Source: Leptobrachium leishanense | Taxonomy: Eukaryota; Chordata; Amphibia; Anura; Megophryidae | NCBI GenBank assembly: GCA_009667805.1 | Contig: CM019067.1 | Coordinates: 62,168,637 to 62,232,636 of the forward strand | DNA: 64,000 nt | Reading direction: 5' to 3' | Part shown: positions 46,279 through 57,303 of the stretch, piece after piece | Layout of the letters: every line of letters begins with the position of its first letter | Position numbering within the stretch: position 1 is the stretch's first letter | Made by a program: the position numbers and the translations under genes | The notes under the pieces: model-generated | What the model was told of the DNA's origin: nothing | What the model saw: only the letters and a program-made list of their open reading frames with translations | The model's database searches: none

Positions 46279-46570
46279 AAGGGTTAAATGCCATTAGGCC
46301 ACTGACTTCAACATGGCTTTATATAGAGTTGGATGCCCTCTATTAAATACACTTATCTTTAGCCTGACCCAATAGAAAGCTTGGCACAAACAGTGCCAAC
46401 CGCGCCACGGATGCAGAGTTTCATCAATTTGTTTTATCCTTCAATAAATTATATTTTTAAAGGGCTAGAATTTGTTGGACCAGGCTATAGACAAGTGTAT
46501 GTAATAGGGGGCATCCAACTCTATATACAGCCATGTTGAAATCGGCGGCCCAATGGCATTTTAACCCTTT
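46279..46570. mobile_element. Palindromic MITE, AAGGGTTAAATGCCATTAGGCC
   Basis: The left end AAGGGTTAAATGCC and right end GGCATTTTAACCCTT are inverse. GAGTTGGATGCCCTCTATTA (46328) is mirrored at 46505-46524. Non-coding. Confidence 0.75.
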
Positions 46571-46918
46571 AGAAACATCCGTTGCGTATAAGAACTATTT
46601 GTCTAAGAAACCAACGTCGCCTCGTGATGCTGAGCCATTCCTTAGGCTGGAGACTCATGGGTATTGTAGTTCAAAACATCTGGAGGGCTGCGGCTGTTGA
46701 CCCCTGATATGCAGGGATAGGCATATTGTAAGATCAGTCACTTGGGGTTTGTTGGACAGACAATACATGGTGACGGTCCCGCTTTCATCACCCCCCCCCC
46801 CTCAAATCAGGTCAGAAGGAAATCTGGCTACGTGAAGACACGTGCCCTGCATTACTGTGTCATGTCAACATCTGGACCAACAGCATGTCGTTCTTTCGAT
46901 AACGTTTAGGCTAGGGTC
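46571..46918. other. Intronic, MITE fragment
   Basis: Contains TGTAGTTCAAAACATCTGGAGGGC (46657), a fragment of the CCTCCAGATGTTTTGGAAC type, and a C-run at 46791. Otherwise nothing recognised. Confidence 0.45.
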
Positions 46919-47333
46919 AGACTAACGCATTTTTCACGTTGTCCGTGAAAATGTGCGTTCGAAGAATGGACGTATTTTTTCACGGAATACGCAATAGCGG
47001 TCATACGATGCGCAGTTTCATCCGTGATTTTGTACGGATCATCAATAAAACACTTCTTGCGTCTGGACGTTATGTTGGCCGGACATTAGCAGCGTCTGAC
47101 ATCTCCTAATCACGCACATACGCCTCTAGCGGACGCAGCGCACTCTGTACGTCAGTACTAGTGGTTTAACGTTCTCGAAAAAATGCGTTCATTTTCCACT
47201 TGCGTTGCGCAGCCGGACTTTTGTGCGACCGTACTTCGTATATTGGCCGTCATTGCCCGGCATCTGCTGCTAGCACGGCCGTGATTAAGTGCGCCAGAAT
47301 GCGCGTTCGCACTGCCTCAGTCTGACCCTAGCC
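46919..47333. mobile_element. MITE, GGCTAGGGTCAGACG family, TTA duplication
   Basis: Ends GGCTAGGGTCAGACTAACGC and GTCTGACCCTAGCC, with TTA on both sides (46916-46918; 47334-47336). Reverse of 16936-17362. Confidence 0.87.
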
Positions 47334-47338
47334 TTATA

Positions 47339-47512
47339 CAGGGTTATTCAGAGAGAGATGAAAACCAGGAGAATGACTGAAGTGAAAATTCTAGGTCAAA
47401 ATGGCCAAACCAGAAAAATTCTCCCATTTATCTCACTTTCCAAATCGGCTATTTGGTCTAGATTGTTCTCTTCTGCCAATTCTCCTGGTTTTCATCTCTC
47501 TCTGAATAGCCT
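47339..47512. mobile_element. Short palindromic MITE, CAGGGTTATTCAGAGAG
   Basis: Inverted ends with GATGAAAACCAGGAGAA / TTCTCCTGGTTTTCATC inside. Same interior as 58073-58238. It starts only five bases after the preceding element. Confidence 0.8.
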
Positions 47513-47951
47513 TAAGTGCGTCCATGAGACCGCACTTCCCTCTGTCCATCGCAGCTTTGTGAAGGCTGCACGGGGAGGGCCACACGGTGTAGCACACGCA
47601 CGAATTGTGCGCGCTACCACCAGATGTGATTTCAGCCTCCCTGTCAAAAAGCTACGACAGACGCTGACAGGACTACAAAGCACAATTCTCCATAGGGTGA
47701 TCTAGCGCTGAGCACACTAAGGGCCATATTACATAGTTGTTGCTAACTTAACCAGAGCGGTTGTAAACTTAAAACCTCCATAGGCTATAATGGCTCTGGG
47801 AAGTTTTCAACAGCTCTGGTTAAGTTAGCACCAACATTGTAATACGGCCCTAACTGCGCTCAGCGATGTGGCCACACGAGCATCAGAGTAGAAGGAACGC
47901 CCACTCTCCGGACGTTCCTCCCACTCTGAAACGCTCGTGTGACCGTAGCCT
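47513..47951. mobile_element. CG-rich MITE, split by a smaller MITE
   Basis: The right part (GCGCTCAGCGATGTGGCCAC ... GGACGTTCCTCCCACTCTGA) matches 57207-57285. The left part reads AAGTGCGTCCATGAGACC. A 130-bp MITE sits at 47721-47850. Borders approximate. Confidence 0.55.
47721..47850. mobile_element. 130-bp palindromic MITE with TAA duplication
   Basis: GGGCCATATTACATAGTTG ... CATTGTAATACGGCCC, with TAA on both sides (47718-47720; 47851-47853) and GCTAACTTAACCAGAGC inverted halves. Copies at 41943-42070 and 51606-51731. Confidence 0.87.
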
Positions 47952-48096
47952 GACTCCTCTGCCGCCTCTAACATTTGCTCTTTGACTCTGTTTTTCCTTA
48001 AGAACCACAGTTAATGACACACAGTAATTTTTAAAAAAAAAAAAAAAATTATTTATTTTTTATGGTGGAATGACTTGACACAACACAGGTCTGTCC
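47952..48096. other. A-run and flank
   Basis: A homopolymer A run at about 48032-48048; no gene. Confidence 0.5.
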
Positions 48097-48390
48097 ATCC
48101 AGTCTAATGGATCCCCAACCCTGGTCTTCAAGTACCATATAACAGGCCAGGTTTGCCAGACTTCTGAAGGTGATATGATTTGCTGCTCAGTGATTGCAGG
48201 ATTCAGTCTGCATTTCCCCCAAGGTGACCCTTTAAATCCGGCTGTTAGTGGTAATTGTGGAAGGGGTTTGGAATCCACTGATCTAAAAAAATGGGGTACT
48301 AGTCTTCCCTCTGTCCCCTTTTTTTTGGGCTTTAACCCTTGTTGGTCAATGGGACTGGTCCTCAAGTACCCCTAAACGCCTCCCTGACAG
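48097..48390. repeat. Dispersed repeat, same as 12771-13260 without the MITE
   Basis: Inverse of the blocks at 13170-13240 (GGTGATATGATTTGCTGCTC, GGATTCAGTCTGCATTTCCC CC). Shows the uninterrupted structure. Confidence 0.65.
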
Positions 48391-48761
48391 TGTTTTGTAG
48401 CTGCTTCTGTTACATAATAAAATAGAATGCAAAAGATATCCCAAGTCTGAAAGTGTTTCTCTGTCGCGTAACATGTAATGTTATTGGTTTAAACACCGTA
48501 ACATAAACAAACCTTAACTCTGAACCCCCTCATACACGATCAGGTTATGAGCGGTGTTATCCAGGATTCTTTTTAAGTTCCATAATGTTGTTTTTCTGTG
48601 GGTAAGAATTTGCTGTACAATTTTAAATGACAAATGTGTAGCAGAGTTAAAATATACAAAAAATATATAGCTACAGTAGAGCTTGGCCCTCCAGATGTTT
48701 TGGAACCAAATCCCATATGATGCCCTGCCAACCTAATGAGTGGCTGGGAATCATAGACATA
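48391..48761. other. Intronic, no gene
   Basis: Ends with a CCTCCAGATGTTTTGGAAC MITE fragment at 48676-48755. Confidence 0.45.
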
Positions 48762-49583
48762 CAGGGTTATTCAAAGAGAATCAAAGTCACTGGACATTCG
48801 GTGACTTTTCATTCTCTTCAATTGGTGCGATTTGGCGATTCTGCAGTGTATTCAGCAAGCACCACAGGGCTGCCGTAGTGCAGGGAAAAGCAGCTGCAAA
48901 CCTGCCGAACACTCACTGCAAAACCCCGGCGAATGCATACCGAAACCCGCAAAAACGTCTGGATTAACCCCGCCGGAGAAACCCTGAGCAGGAGCCAATC
49001 AGAGCGCAGAGCAGCCTCCGGAAAAACCCTACACCGCAGGTGAATGGAGTGGAAAAAAAACAGTTTGCGTGAATGTTTGAAGTGAAAAGTGAAACGCTGT
49101 TTGCAAAGAAACTACAGAACGAAAACGTCTGAAATTTACAAATAAGATCCAATGAATGATAATAAAAAGGGCTGTTACAGAAAAAAGAAAACTATTTAAA
49201 AAAAAAAATTGGCAGAAAAATGCCTAAAAAATCTAAATAGAGACTTTTTACTGCAGAATAAAATAATAAATGGTTTATTAGATAATGGATTAAACGGGAA
49301 TATTTTTAACATTGAAGCCTATGGGATTCCTGAGTAAACCTGTCGCATTAAACCACCGAACAGCAGGGCATTTCGGCAACTTTTCACTGCTGGTTTGTGT
49401 TCTCTGAATAGCTGAAGCATTGCTTCCCAATGGGGTTTTCACTGCCCTCGAACAGGCAACGTATGTGCAGGCAATTCGCCAACATTTGGCGAACTGCCTG
49501 CTCTCTGGCCAGGAAAGGGAACTGTACGCTGAATTTCACTGTTGGGTTACCTTTCGGCCACAATTCGGATCTCTTTAACCCTG
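48762..49583 (-). mobile_element. 0.9-kb MITE, CAGGGTTATTCAAAGAG family, inverted
   Basis: CAGGGTTATTCAAAGAGAATC to CTCTTTAACCCTG; the reverse of 19816-20709 through its length. Confidence 0.82.
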
Positions 49584-49611
49584 TTCGTTTCAAAACATGT
49601 ATTCTAGGGCA

Positions 49612-49740
49612 GTCATGACAAACTGTTTTGAGCCTGAGTGCCCAAACTGGATCGCTGGACCAACTTATGCGTCTCAAAGTGCCAACCCTGCAATTAGACC
49701 TGAATACTGATTTTATATATTTTAGAAAAACCCTTCATAC
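49612..49740. mobile_element. hAT-like element end, partial
   Basis: GGGCAGTCATGACAAACTGTTT then CCTGAGTGCCCAAACTGG resembles the start of a widespread vertebrate hAT family. Only one end is visible. Confidence 0.4.
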
Positions 49741-49793
49741 GACTGAACTAATTTATCTGCTTAAGTCTTAGAAGAAAAATACAAGAAGTTGTA

Positions 49794-50197
49794 GGCTGGG
49801 GTCAGACTAACGCAGTGCGAACGTGCGTTGAGCCGCATTTTATTACAGCCTTAGTAGCAGCAAATGACGGCCAATTTATGAAGCACGGCTGCACGAAAGT
49901 TCGGCAACGCAAGCGGCAAACTAACGCATTTTTTGTGAATGTGGAACCGCTAGTACTGACGCACAGAGTTCGCTGTGTCGGCATAGCAGCGTGTGTGTGT
50001 GTTTAGGAGACGTCAGATGCTGCTAATGTCTGGCGAACATTTATTTTTTTTTTTCTTTTTTTATAGCTCCTTCAAAAATACGGTAGAAAATGCGCATCGT
50101 ATGAACGCTATCGCGTATTCCGTGAAAAAATGCATTCGGCCGCATCAACGCACTTTTTGACGGTAGACGTGAAAAATGCGTTCGTCTGACCCTAGCC
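49794..50197. mobile_element. MITE, GGCTAGGGTCAGACG family
   Basis: GGCTGGGGTCAGACTAACGC to CGTCTGACCCTAGCC. Very similar to 59641-60030 in reverse. A T-run lies at about 50044-50062. Confidence 0.82.
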
Positions 50198-50456
50198 TAA
50201 TTCCTACCAACAGCTTTTTATTAAGAACTTAACCAACTGTGATATAAAAGAATAAGGGGTCTATTTACAATTCAACACAATTACCATTTTAGTAAAGAGA
50301 ATTGCAAAATCTGGCAGCCGAGGGTAAATTCTTTTTTTAAAAAATCCACCGCTTTCTCAACAGCTGCCGTAGCTTTTACAATTGAAGTATCTTCACTTTC
50401 CCCATCTTATATTACTCCTCCTATTAACACTTATACTAGTGCACTATGCTCTAGTT
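50198..50456. other. Intronic, no gene
   Basis: GGGGTCTATTTACAATTCAAC at 50256 hints at a decayed copy of the GGGGTCTATTCACAA family. Confidence 0.4.
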
Positions 50457-50575
50457 AGGGATGCACCGATACCACTTTAAGACAGAGTAAAAGTACCTTT
50501 TTTCAGGTACTCAACGATACCTTTTATCTAATGTCATGTGACCGCTTTTCAATAGGAACAGAACTCATGGATATA
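50457..50575 (+). mobile_element. hAT-like element end, GGGATGCACCGATACC type
   Basis: TAGGGATGCACCGATACCACTT through AATGTCATGTGACCGCTTTTC AATAGGAACAGAACTCATGG. Inverse of 24376-24517, and as there it leads straight into a minisatellite. Confidence 0.75.
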
Positions 50576-51320
50576 TTGCCCCCAGCTCACGTTTTATATA
50601 TTGCCCCCCAGCTCACGTTTTATATATTGCCCCCCAGCTCACGTTTTATATATTGCCCCCCAGCTCACATTTTATATATTGCCCCCCAGCTCACGTTTTA
50701 TATATTGCCCCCCAGCTCACGTTTTATTATATTGCCCCCCCCAGCTCACGTTTTATATATTGCCCCCAGCTCACGTTTTATATATTGCCCCCCAGCTCAC
50801 GTTTTATATATTGCCCCCCAGCTCACGTTTTATATATTGCCCCCAGCTCACGTTTTATATATTGCCCCCAGCTCACGTTTTATATATTGCCCCCCAGCTC
50901 ACGTTTTATATATTGCCCCCAGCTCACGTTTTATAGATTGCCCCCCAGCTCACGTTTTATATATATTGCCCCCAGCTCACGTTTTATATATTGCCCCCAG
51001 CTCACGTTTTATATATATTGCCCCCAGCTCACGTTTTATATATTGCCCCCCAGCTCACGTTTTATATATTGCCCCCCAGCTCACGTTTTATATATTGCCC
51101 CCAGCTCACTTTTATATATTGCCCCCCAGCTCACGTTTTATATATTGCCCCCCAGCTCACATTTTATATATTGCCCCCCAGCTCACATTTTATATATTGC
51201 CCCCCAGCTCACATTTTATATATTGCCCCCCCCAGCTCACATTTTATATATTGCCCCCCAGCTCACATTTTATATATTGCCCCCCAGCTCACATTTTATA
51301 TATTGCCCCCCCCAGCTCAC
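50576..51320. repeat. Minisatellite GCCCCCAGCTCACGTTTTATATATT, about 28 units
   Basis: Units of 25-29 bp, differing in the number of C (5-8) and TA steps. The last third switches from CACGTTTT to CACATTTT, so variants are clustered. The overlapping open frames of 111-317 codons are by-products of unit lengths close to multiples of three. Confidence 0.94.
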
Positions 51321-51605
51321 GTGGTCCCAATCGGTCTCCCCTCTGCCAGGCCCCTCCAAGTGCTTTTCTTCCTTCGAGCGGCCTGCAAAGGTTGTAGCAC
51401 GGCCGCACGCCTGGGAGCTCTGCAATCTCATGGCTGGATCCCAGGCTAGCGGCCAAGCTACATCCTTTGCCAGCGGCCGTTCGAAGAAAGAAAAGCACTC
51501 AGAGGGACCTGGATACCAAGGCAAGCCTATGGCTCGTGTGCCGACACAGAGAGCCCCACGTGCCAGCTGTGGCACGCGTGTCATAGGTTCGCCATCACTG
51601 TTCTA
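51321..51605. mobile_element. hAT-like remnant with internal inverted repeat
   Basis: TGCTTTTCTTCCTTCGAGCGG CC is mirrored by GGCCGTTCGAAGAAAGAAAAGCA (51473-51500). The right edge, CGTGTCATAGGTTCGCCATCACTG, is the inverse of a common hAT terminus. Confidence 0.5.
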
Positions 51606-51731
51606 GGGTAATATTCCAAAGTTGATGCTAACTTAACCAGAGCTGCCGTAAACTTACCAGAGCATTATAGCCTGTGGAGTTAAGTTTACAACAGCTCTGG
51701 TTAAGTTAGCACAAACTATGGAATAGAGCCC
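51606..51731. mobile_element. 126-bp palindromic MITE
   Basis: GGGTAATATTCCAAAGTTG ... AACTATGGAATAGAGCCC, with GCTAACTTAACCAGAGCTG inverted halves. Family of 47721-47850. Confidence 0.78.
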
Positions 51732-52049
51732 GTATGGCTGATGATGCCAACCCCTGCTCGAACGTAGAATGAAGGTGAAGGATTCAGACTAAGGAAAGGC
51801 TTCTTCACCTCCTTATTTGCGTGTTACAATGTTTTTATTAATACTATAATCTGAGCCCCTTTTTATTAGATTTGTCCCCTTTTTATAATGATGTAGTTGT
51901 GTACATTTTGGGGGATGGGCAGCAACGATGCTGGGCTTTGATATTCTAGGGAATGGCGACAGAATGGAATTGCAAACTCCAGGCCGAGATATCTCGGCTG
52001 AGCCTACATCTGTATTTAGGGATTTTAGTTTTCTTTTCGGGGTCAGAAG

Positions 52050-52952
52050 TAGGGCTGCAACTAACAGTTATTCTCACTCGATTAGTTGGCAGATTTATTA
52101 TTCCGATTTTAATCACTTTCATCGGATAAAATTTTTTTGTTTTAATTGAATTTTATGTAAAATAAATAACCACAACTCCTCCCCCTTTTTTCATAAGCCA
52201 TTTGCTTAGTGTAGGTAACTTTTGTACGTACATATGCAAATTGCGTATCTTGCGTACTTGTCACACAAGGTATGCGAGTGCTTGGTCAGCGGGATGGGTT
52301 GATGCTGCATGCGCAGCTTAAGCCCATGTTTGCTTTCTCAAATGAACGCAGCTACAAGCACTTTGTCATAGATGTCAGCATGAAATCGGGGTTAATAAGC
52401 TGAATTGGTCAGGGTGCGTAGAGTGTCCCTTTTTTTTAAATACATTTGTGAACAAACTGAGTGGGTGGAGGTGGAAGGGAGTGACTTTGCTCAAGTGACT
52501 TGACCTGAGTGTGAGAAGGCATAGGAATGTGTAATGGACAAAAGACCGGACCCAAGTGTGGGAGTGCGTTTGGGGAAAGGGACCAGACCAAAGTGAGGGA
52601 ATGGCAGTTCCCGACCAAAGAGGGTGTGGCAGGGAGGGTGGTGTGGTGGCACAGGACCCCAGCTTCAAGTAAGGATAAAACAGGCATACAACTCCTTCAT
52701 CCAGTGGCAGTATCCTATTGTTTGTGCTCTAGTTCTGCTACTGGTTGTGTCTGACATAACCCTAGAACTACATCATACCTAGTAAAGCAGTGGCGTGTCT
52801 TCTCCAATCAGCTCCGAAGCTGAGGTTATTTACGTTTAACTCAGTCTGACTCTAAACAGTATGTGCTGTACACAGGATGATTAATCAACACCGATTAATC
52901 AATAATGGAAATAGTTGGCAACTATTTTAATCGATTAGTAGTTTCAGCCCTA
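52050..52952. mobile_element. hAT element, 903 bp, 8-bp duplication GTCAGAAG
   Basis: Ends TAGGGCTGCAACTAAC and GTAGTTTCAGCCCTA; GTCAGAAG on both sides (52042-52049; 52953-52960). No transposase; non-autonomous. A truncated inverted copy is at 9008-10085. Confidence 0.92.
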
Positions 52953-53694
52953 GTCAGAAGCCTTGCCCTTCACCACTGTGCGACCTTAATTTTAATTCAC
53001 AACTTCGTGAATAAACGCCTTTTAAACCTAAAAAAGATTTGTAAACGTAGCTGAAGGATACACTGTATGCTGTGCAGCAATGTGTTGATATTTCCAGTGA
53101 CTGACAGGTTTGCAGATATGCTTAGTTTGGGGTTTAGATAACCCCCGGTTTAGGTTTCACGTGGTGCTGTAGATTTTGTAGTGTAACCAGGCAACACAAA
53201 CACTTTATTTTTTAATTTTTTTTTCTCTATTGACAAGGCTTTGAATCTTAACCACTGGTTTGTTGAGATAAATGCTGTTTATTTCGTTTGACAGTGGAGC
53301 CTAATCCACCCAATAACCGACTCCTCCAGCCGCCTTAGTCTACATGGAAAATGTTTGCTCCGCTGTCAAGATGTGCTTTAACGTAATTCAGAGTTTTGCC
53401 GTTGTTTTTGCGTTTGTGTCTGAGACATGTCTTGCCTTGTAACTGTTTTATTCTTACATGGTTTTGTTTCCGGTAACTTGTGAAAGGGAACATAAGCAAA
53501 ACTCGAAGTGATCAACTGTCTTCTATTCCTACTCAAACAGGTGTCTGGCTTTTGTTTGTGGGGACTCGGCTCCTCTGGGTCACCTCTCTGTGATGCCATG
53601 GTTACCAATTGAGTAGTCTGAAAGGTGGTTCTGATCCTGGAACTTTCAACAGAACTCGTGTGGTGTTGTTTTTTTTGTTTTTGTTGTTTTTTAA
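52953..53694. other. Intronic, no recognised feature
   Basis: Non-coding, including a T-rich run near 53667. No repeat recognised. Confidence 0.45.
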
Positions 53695-54256
53695 GGCCGG
53701 TGTCAGACGAACGCAGTTATCACGTCTGTGTTGCCGCACAATTTAACGTCCGTCGTAGCCTAGAATCATGATCAATAGAGACCCACACACGAAGTACGTG
53801 CGCACCGAACTGCGCACGCACAACGCACGTGGCAAACGGACGCAATTTAGGCAAGAACATAAAACTGCTAGTCGGACGCGGAGCGTGCGCAACGTCCGCA
53901 TAGAAACATAGACAATGTCGGCAGATAAGAACCTTTCGGCCCATCTAGTCTGCCCAATTACATGGATACTTTACCTGGATTTACCTTTTGTTTAGGATAG
54001 CCTTATGCCTATCCCATGCCTGCTTAAATTCAATCACTTTTGCGCGTCCAGCACCTTGATGCACAAAATGGCTTTTCATATCATTTTTTTTTTTTTTTTT
54101 TTAAGTTCATCATTTTTCATATTCATTTTGTTTCCCATAACTTTTTTTTACGTCCGTCATAAAAAAGACTGGTGTCTACAGTATCTTCCATCAGTACGTC
54201 TGTCCGTTATGTACGCACGCAGAGTGCGCTTTGACTGCGTTTGTCTGACATTCGCC
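53695..54256. mobile_element. MITE, GGCTAGGGTCAGACG family, split by CR1 piece
   Basis: GGCCGGTGTCAGACGAACGC to GTCTGACATTCGCC, similar to 15599-16047. A CR1-type segment (53901-54036) interrupts it. Confidence 0.75.
53901..54036. mobile_element. CR1-type fragment
   Basis: About 135 bp nearly identical to 18290-18425 (GTCGGCAGATAAGAACCTTTC onwards), inserted in a MITE. Confidence 0.72.
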
Positions 54257-54860
54257 TAAAAGTGCGTTCTAAAATTTATATAACTTTTTAAAAAAAACAT
54301 TTTATGCAGGAGAGACTAATGATCGGCTTGGTACAGGGTTGTATCTCTCTTGTTAACCTTCCTAGACGTTACATAGTATTATTGTGTCCTGTATGTTTTC
54401 ACATGAATACTTTTAATCTTATTAAATTATTGAAGGGATGTCTTTTTAGTCTGGTTTAAATTGCAGCATAGCACTTTGTTTATTCTCCTGTGACCTTTTC
54501 ATTATTTGCATTGAATACAGGAAGCAGTATTGTTACAGTTTTAATGTCTGTTACGTAAACATGCGCGTCAGATATGTGGCTCACGTATGGTCTATCTCCG
54601 TGCTTGTCTTAGCTTCATATAGCATGACCCAACGTAGAGGCATTTTCAGAATCTCAGTCTTTGATAGCGATCAAATTCTTTTTATACTGAAACGTGCCAC
54701 CTGATGCTGGAGCCTTTGCAGAATTGCATGTCCATAACGTCTGTATTTACGAAGTTATTGGGGTGCCAAATGTGGAATGGCCACTTCTGTTCTAAATGCA
54801 ATTTGTATTAGATGACACAAGACCTCAAAAGGATTAAAATTGTCAGCTGCTGTAAAAATG
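54257..54860. other. Intronic, no recognised feature
   Basis: Non-coding DNA. Confidence 0.45.
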
Positions 54861-55110
54861 CTCAGGCCTTTCCAATGATACAAAAGCTGACCCTTTAGGT
54901 GCCACAGATCGGGCAATAAGAGGGGTTCCAAAAGGACTCCCTACATCTCTTCCCATAGGCATTTCCATTGCGAAATACCTGGTGAGCTAGGGGTTAACTT
55001 CCTGACTTCATCACACCCATGCGCTATCACATCAGTGGATGGGGAGCCCCCCCCCCCCCCCGGAGGCTTGGCTCACATCAAAGATTGCAGACTGGCACCT
55101 AAGGTGTTAA
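54861..55110. mobile_element. Fragment of the AACCCTTTCGCTGCTGAGG family interior
   Basis: CCACAGATCGGGCAATAAGAG GGGTTCC and GAGCTAGGGGTTAACTTCCTGAC match the interior of 34034-34970, diverged. C-run at about 55048-55061. Confidence 0.55.
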
Positions 55111-55221
55111 AAAGAGGCATTGACAAAGGTCAGACTGACCCTTCCAGCATTGTCGTTTTTTTTTCTTTATCACAAGGGGGCGTCTGCAACTGACGTCTGA
55201 GCATTGGAAGAGGGTATAAAG

Positions 55222-55673
55222 TAGGGATGTGCATGGCTGAAATTTTTTTGTTTAGTCTCGTTTTCGGAATTTCGTTCTGTTTTGTTTTGGATGGTTTATT
55301 TATTTTTTTGGGAAATTTCGAATTTCATGTATCAATTCGATACTTGATAACAATTCGACTTTCGGATCACTAGATAAAACCCCCAATTAATCAAATTTTG
55401 CTGTTCAAAAGAAAAGCTAGGGTTAAATTTTAAGCCTTGTCACAGATTTAGTATTTGAGTCAAATGGTGAAACAAAATTTAATTTGTACGTTAAGATCCA
55501 TTCGATAGTTCATCAGTTATTCAGATTTTTCTTTTATGATGACACAGTGTAAAACGAAATAAATTTGTTATATACCGTTTCATATCGCTTCGTTATTCGG
55601 CAGTACTTCCGAATACGAATTATCAAATTTCGTTCCAAATTCCGACATTTTTCAAAACAAATGCACATCTCTA
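55222..55673. mobile_element. hAT element, 452 bp, 8-bp duplication GTATAAAG
   Basis: Ends TAGGGATGTGCAT and ATGCACATCTCTA; GTATAAAG on both sides (55214-55221; 55674-55681). The interior is rich in TTTCGAA-type words, as in 29790-30443. Confidence 0.9.
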
Positions 55674-56479
55674 GTATAAAGCGACAGTCTTCCTTGAAGT
55701 CAGACCGTCCCGCTGCTTTGTTCCTATTGCATGTGGTCTCCCCTTTCGCTGCGGAGACCCCATGACATGTGGGGGACATGCTGATGAAACAATGCTAAGT
55801 GGAAGACTGTATAGACTGTAAGACTTATATTTTTGTGTCTATGAAAAGATATGACTTGGTGTCTGTACGCATCTCCAATTGTATCTAAACTGTGAAACCT
55901 GTGTATTTGAGGAAACAAATTTTAAAAATACATGAGACAGAATGAGCCGTAACTTGCCAGCTCTTCTTTGTATAGTTTAGCTGGGGAGATTGGGTTTTCC
56001 ATGGCCAAACCACAAGCTTAGAACTGCCGAATTTTAAACTTCTTAGGACCTGATTTTATTCCAGAGGCCATGTAGCTGCAGGCTCCTAGACTTTATCCAA
56101 TTGGCCCCAAAATCTTTCACCCATGGGTATATAAAATCATTTCTTAATGAGGGGTTGGGCCATTGGAGGGGGGGGGGCAAAACTTCAGGTGGGTGACACA
56201 TTCATCTCATGTTAAAGTAGTGCTTCGTCCACATTTATTTGCAAAGTATTTTACCAGGAAGGATACATTGAGATTTCTCTCGTTTTGAAGTATGTCCTTG
56301 GTGCCACTAAAACATGATGGGCCCTACTCCAAGCATGTTGTTAAAGATCTCCGAGGGAATACTTGGTATAGGAGATGTTCATGTTCACCTTTTTTGGGAT
56401 GGAAGCGCAAGCTATTCAAAGGTAGCCACTGCTGCCATTCCCTCTTTAAAGCTGTGAGGTGATTTTGCTCATCTGCTAA
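55674..56479. other. Intronic, one dispersed repeat
   Basis: Contains the CATTGAGATTTCTCTCGTTT repeat at 56237-56298 and a G-run at 56168. No gene. Confidence 0.45.
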
Positions 56480-56875
56480 GGCTAGGGGTCAGACGAACTC
56501 CGTGCGAACGCGCCTGCAGCCGCACTTTATTACGGCCGTAGTAGCAGCAAATGACGGGCAATATACGAAGTGCGGCCGCGCAACGCAAGCGGCAAACAAA
56601 TGCATTTTTCGAGAATGTGATACCGCTAGTACTGACGTACAGAGTGCGCTGCGTCCGCTAGCGGCGTGTTTGCGTGATTAGGAGATGTCAGACGTTGCTA
56701 ATGTCCTGCCAACATAACGTCCAGACGCAAAAAGGGTTTTATTGATGATCCGTACAAAATCACGGACGAGAATGCGCATCGTATGACCGTTATCGCGTAT
56801 TCCTTGAAAAAAATACATTCATTCATTCGCACTTTTTCACGACAACGCGAGAAATGTGTTCGTCTGACCCTAGCC
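56480..56875. mobile_element. MITE, GGCTAGGGTCAGACG family
   Basis: GGCTAGGGGTCAGACGAAC to CGTCTGACCCTAGCC; left flank TAA, right flank TTA. Confidence 0.82.
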
Positions 56876-56954
56876 TTAGCGTTAGTTTTAGCCACAGCAG
56901 CAATCCGTATAGCGGCGCTCAGAAATGCCAATGCTTCTCAAAACTAAAGACTAA

Positions 56955-57303
56955 GGTCGGTATCAGATGAGCGCACTAGCTGCGCCTGTACTGACGTGCC
57001 TACCGGCATCTGTCACAGCGTTGTGACGCTGCAACGGGGACGGTCACACGCTTGAGCAATCGCTCACAGCAAGCGTCCGCGCACAAAGCTTCCCCGTCGA
57101 CACGCATCTAACGTTTCAACGGGGAGGCTTTGTGTGCAGACCGTTGTTGCGTGCTCAAGCGTGTGACCAAGGTAGGATCGAGCTTTGCAGCAGTGAGTCC
57201 ACTGACCGCGCTCAGCGATGTGGCCAGACGAGTGTCTAGTGGAAGGAACGACCTCTCTCACGGATGTTCCTTCCACTCTGAAGTACGCTCGTCTGACCCG
57301 GCC
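56955..57303. mobile_element. CG-rich MITE, distant family member
   Basis: GGTCGGTATCAGATGAGCGC to CGCTCGTCTGACCCGGCC, flanked TAA. Internal inverted blocks (GCAACGGGGACGGTCACACG CTTGAGC against GCTCAAGCGTGTGACC). Confidence 0.72.

Noticed and set aside
50531..51606. Overlapping open frames of 111-317 codons that look like a repetitive Pro/Tyr-rich protein
   Set aside because: They run through a minisatellite in several frames at once. Unit length changes and the absence of any domain show these are artefacts.
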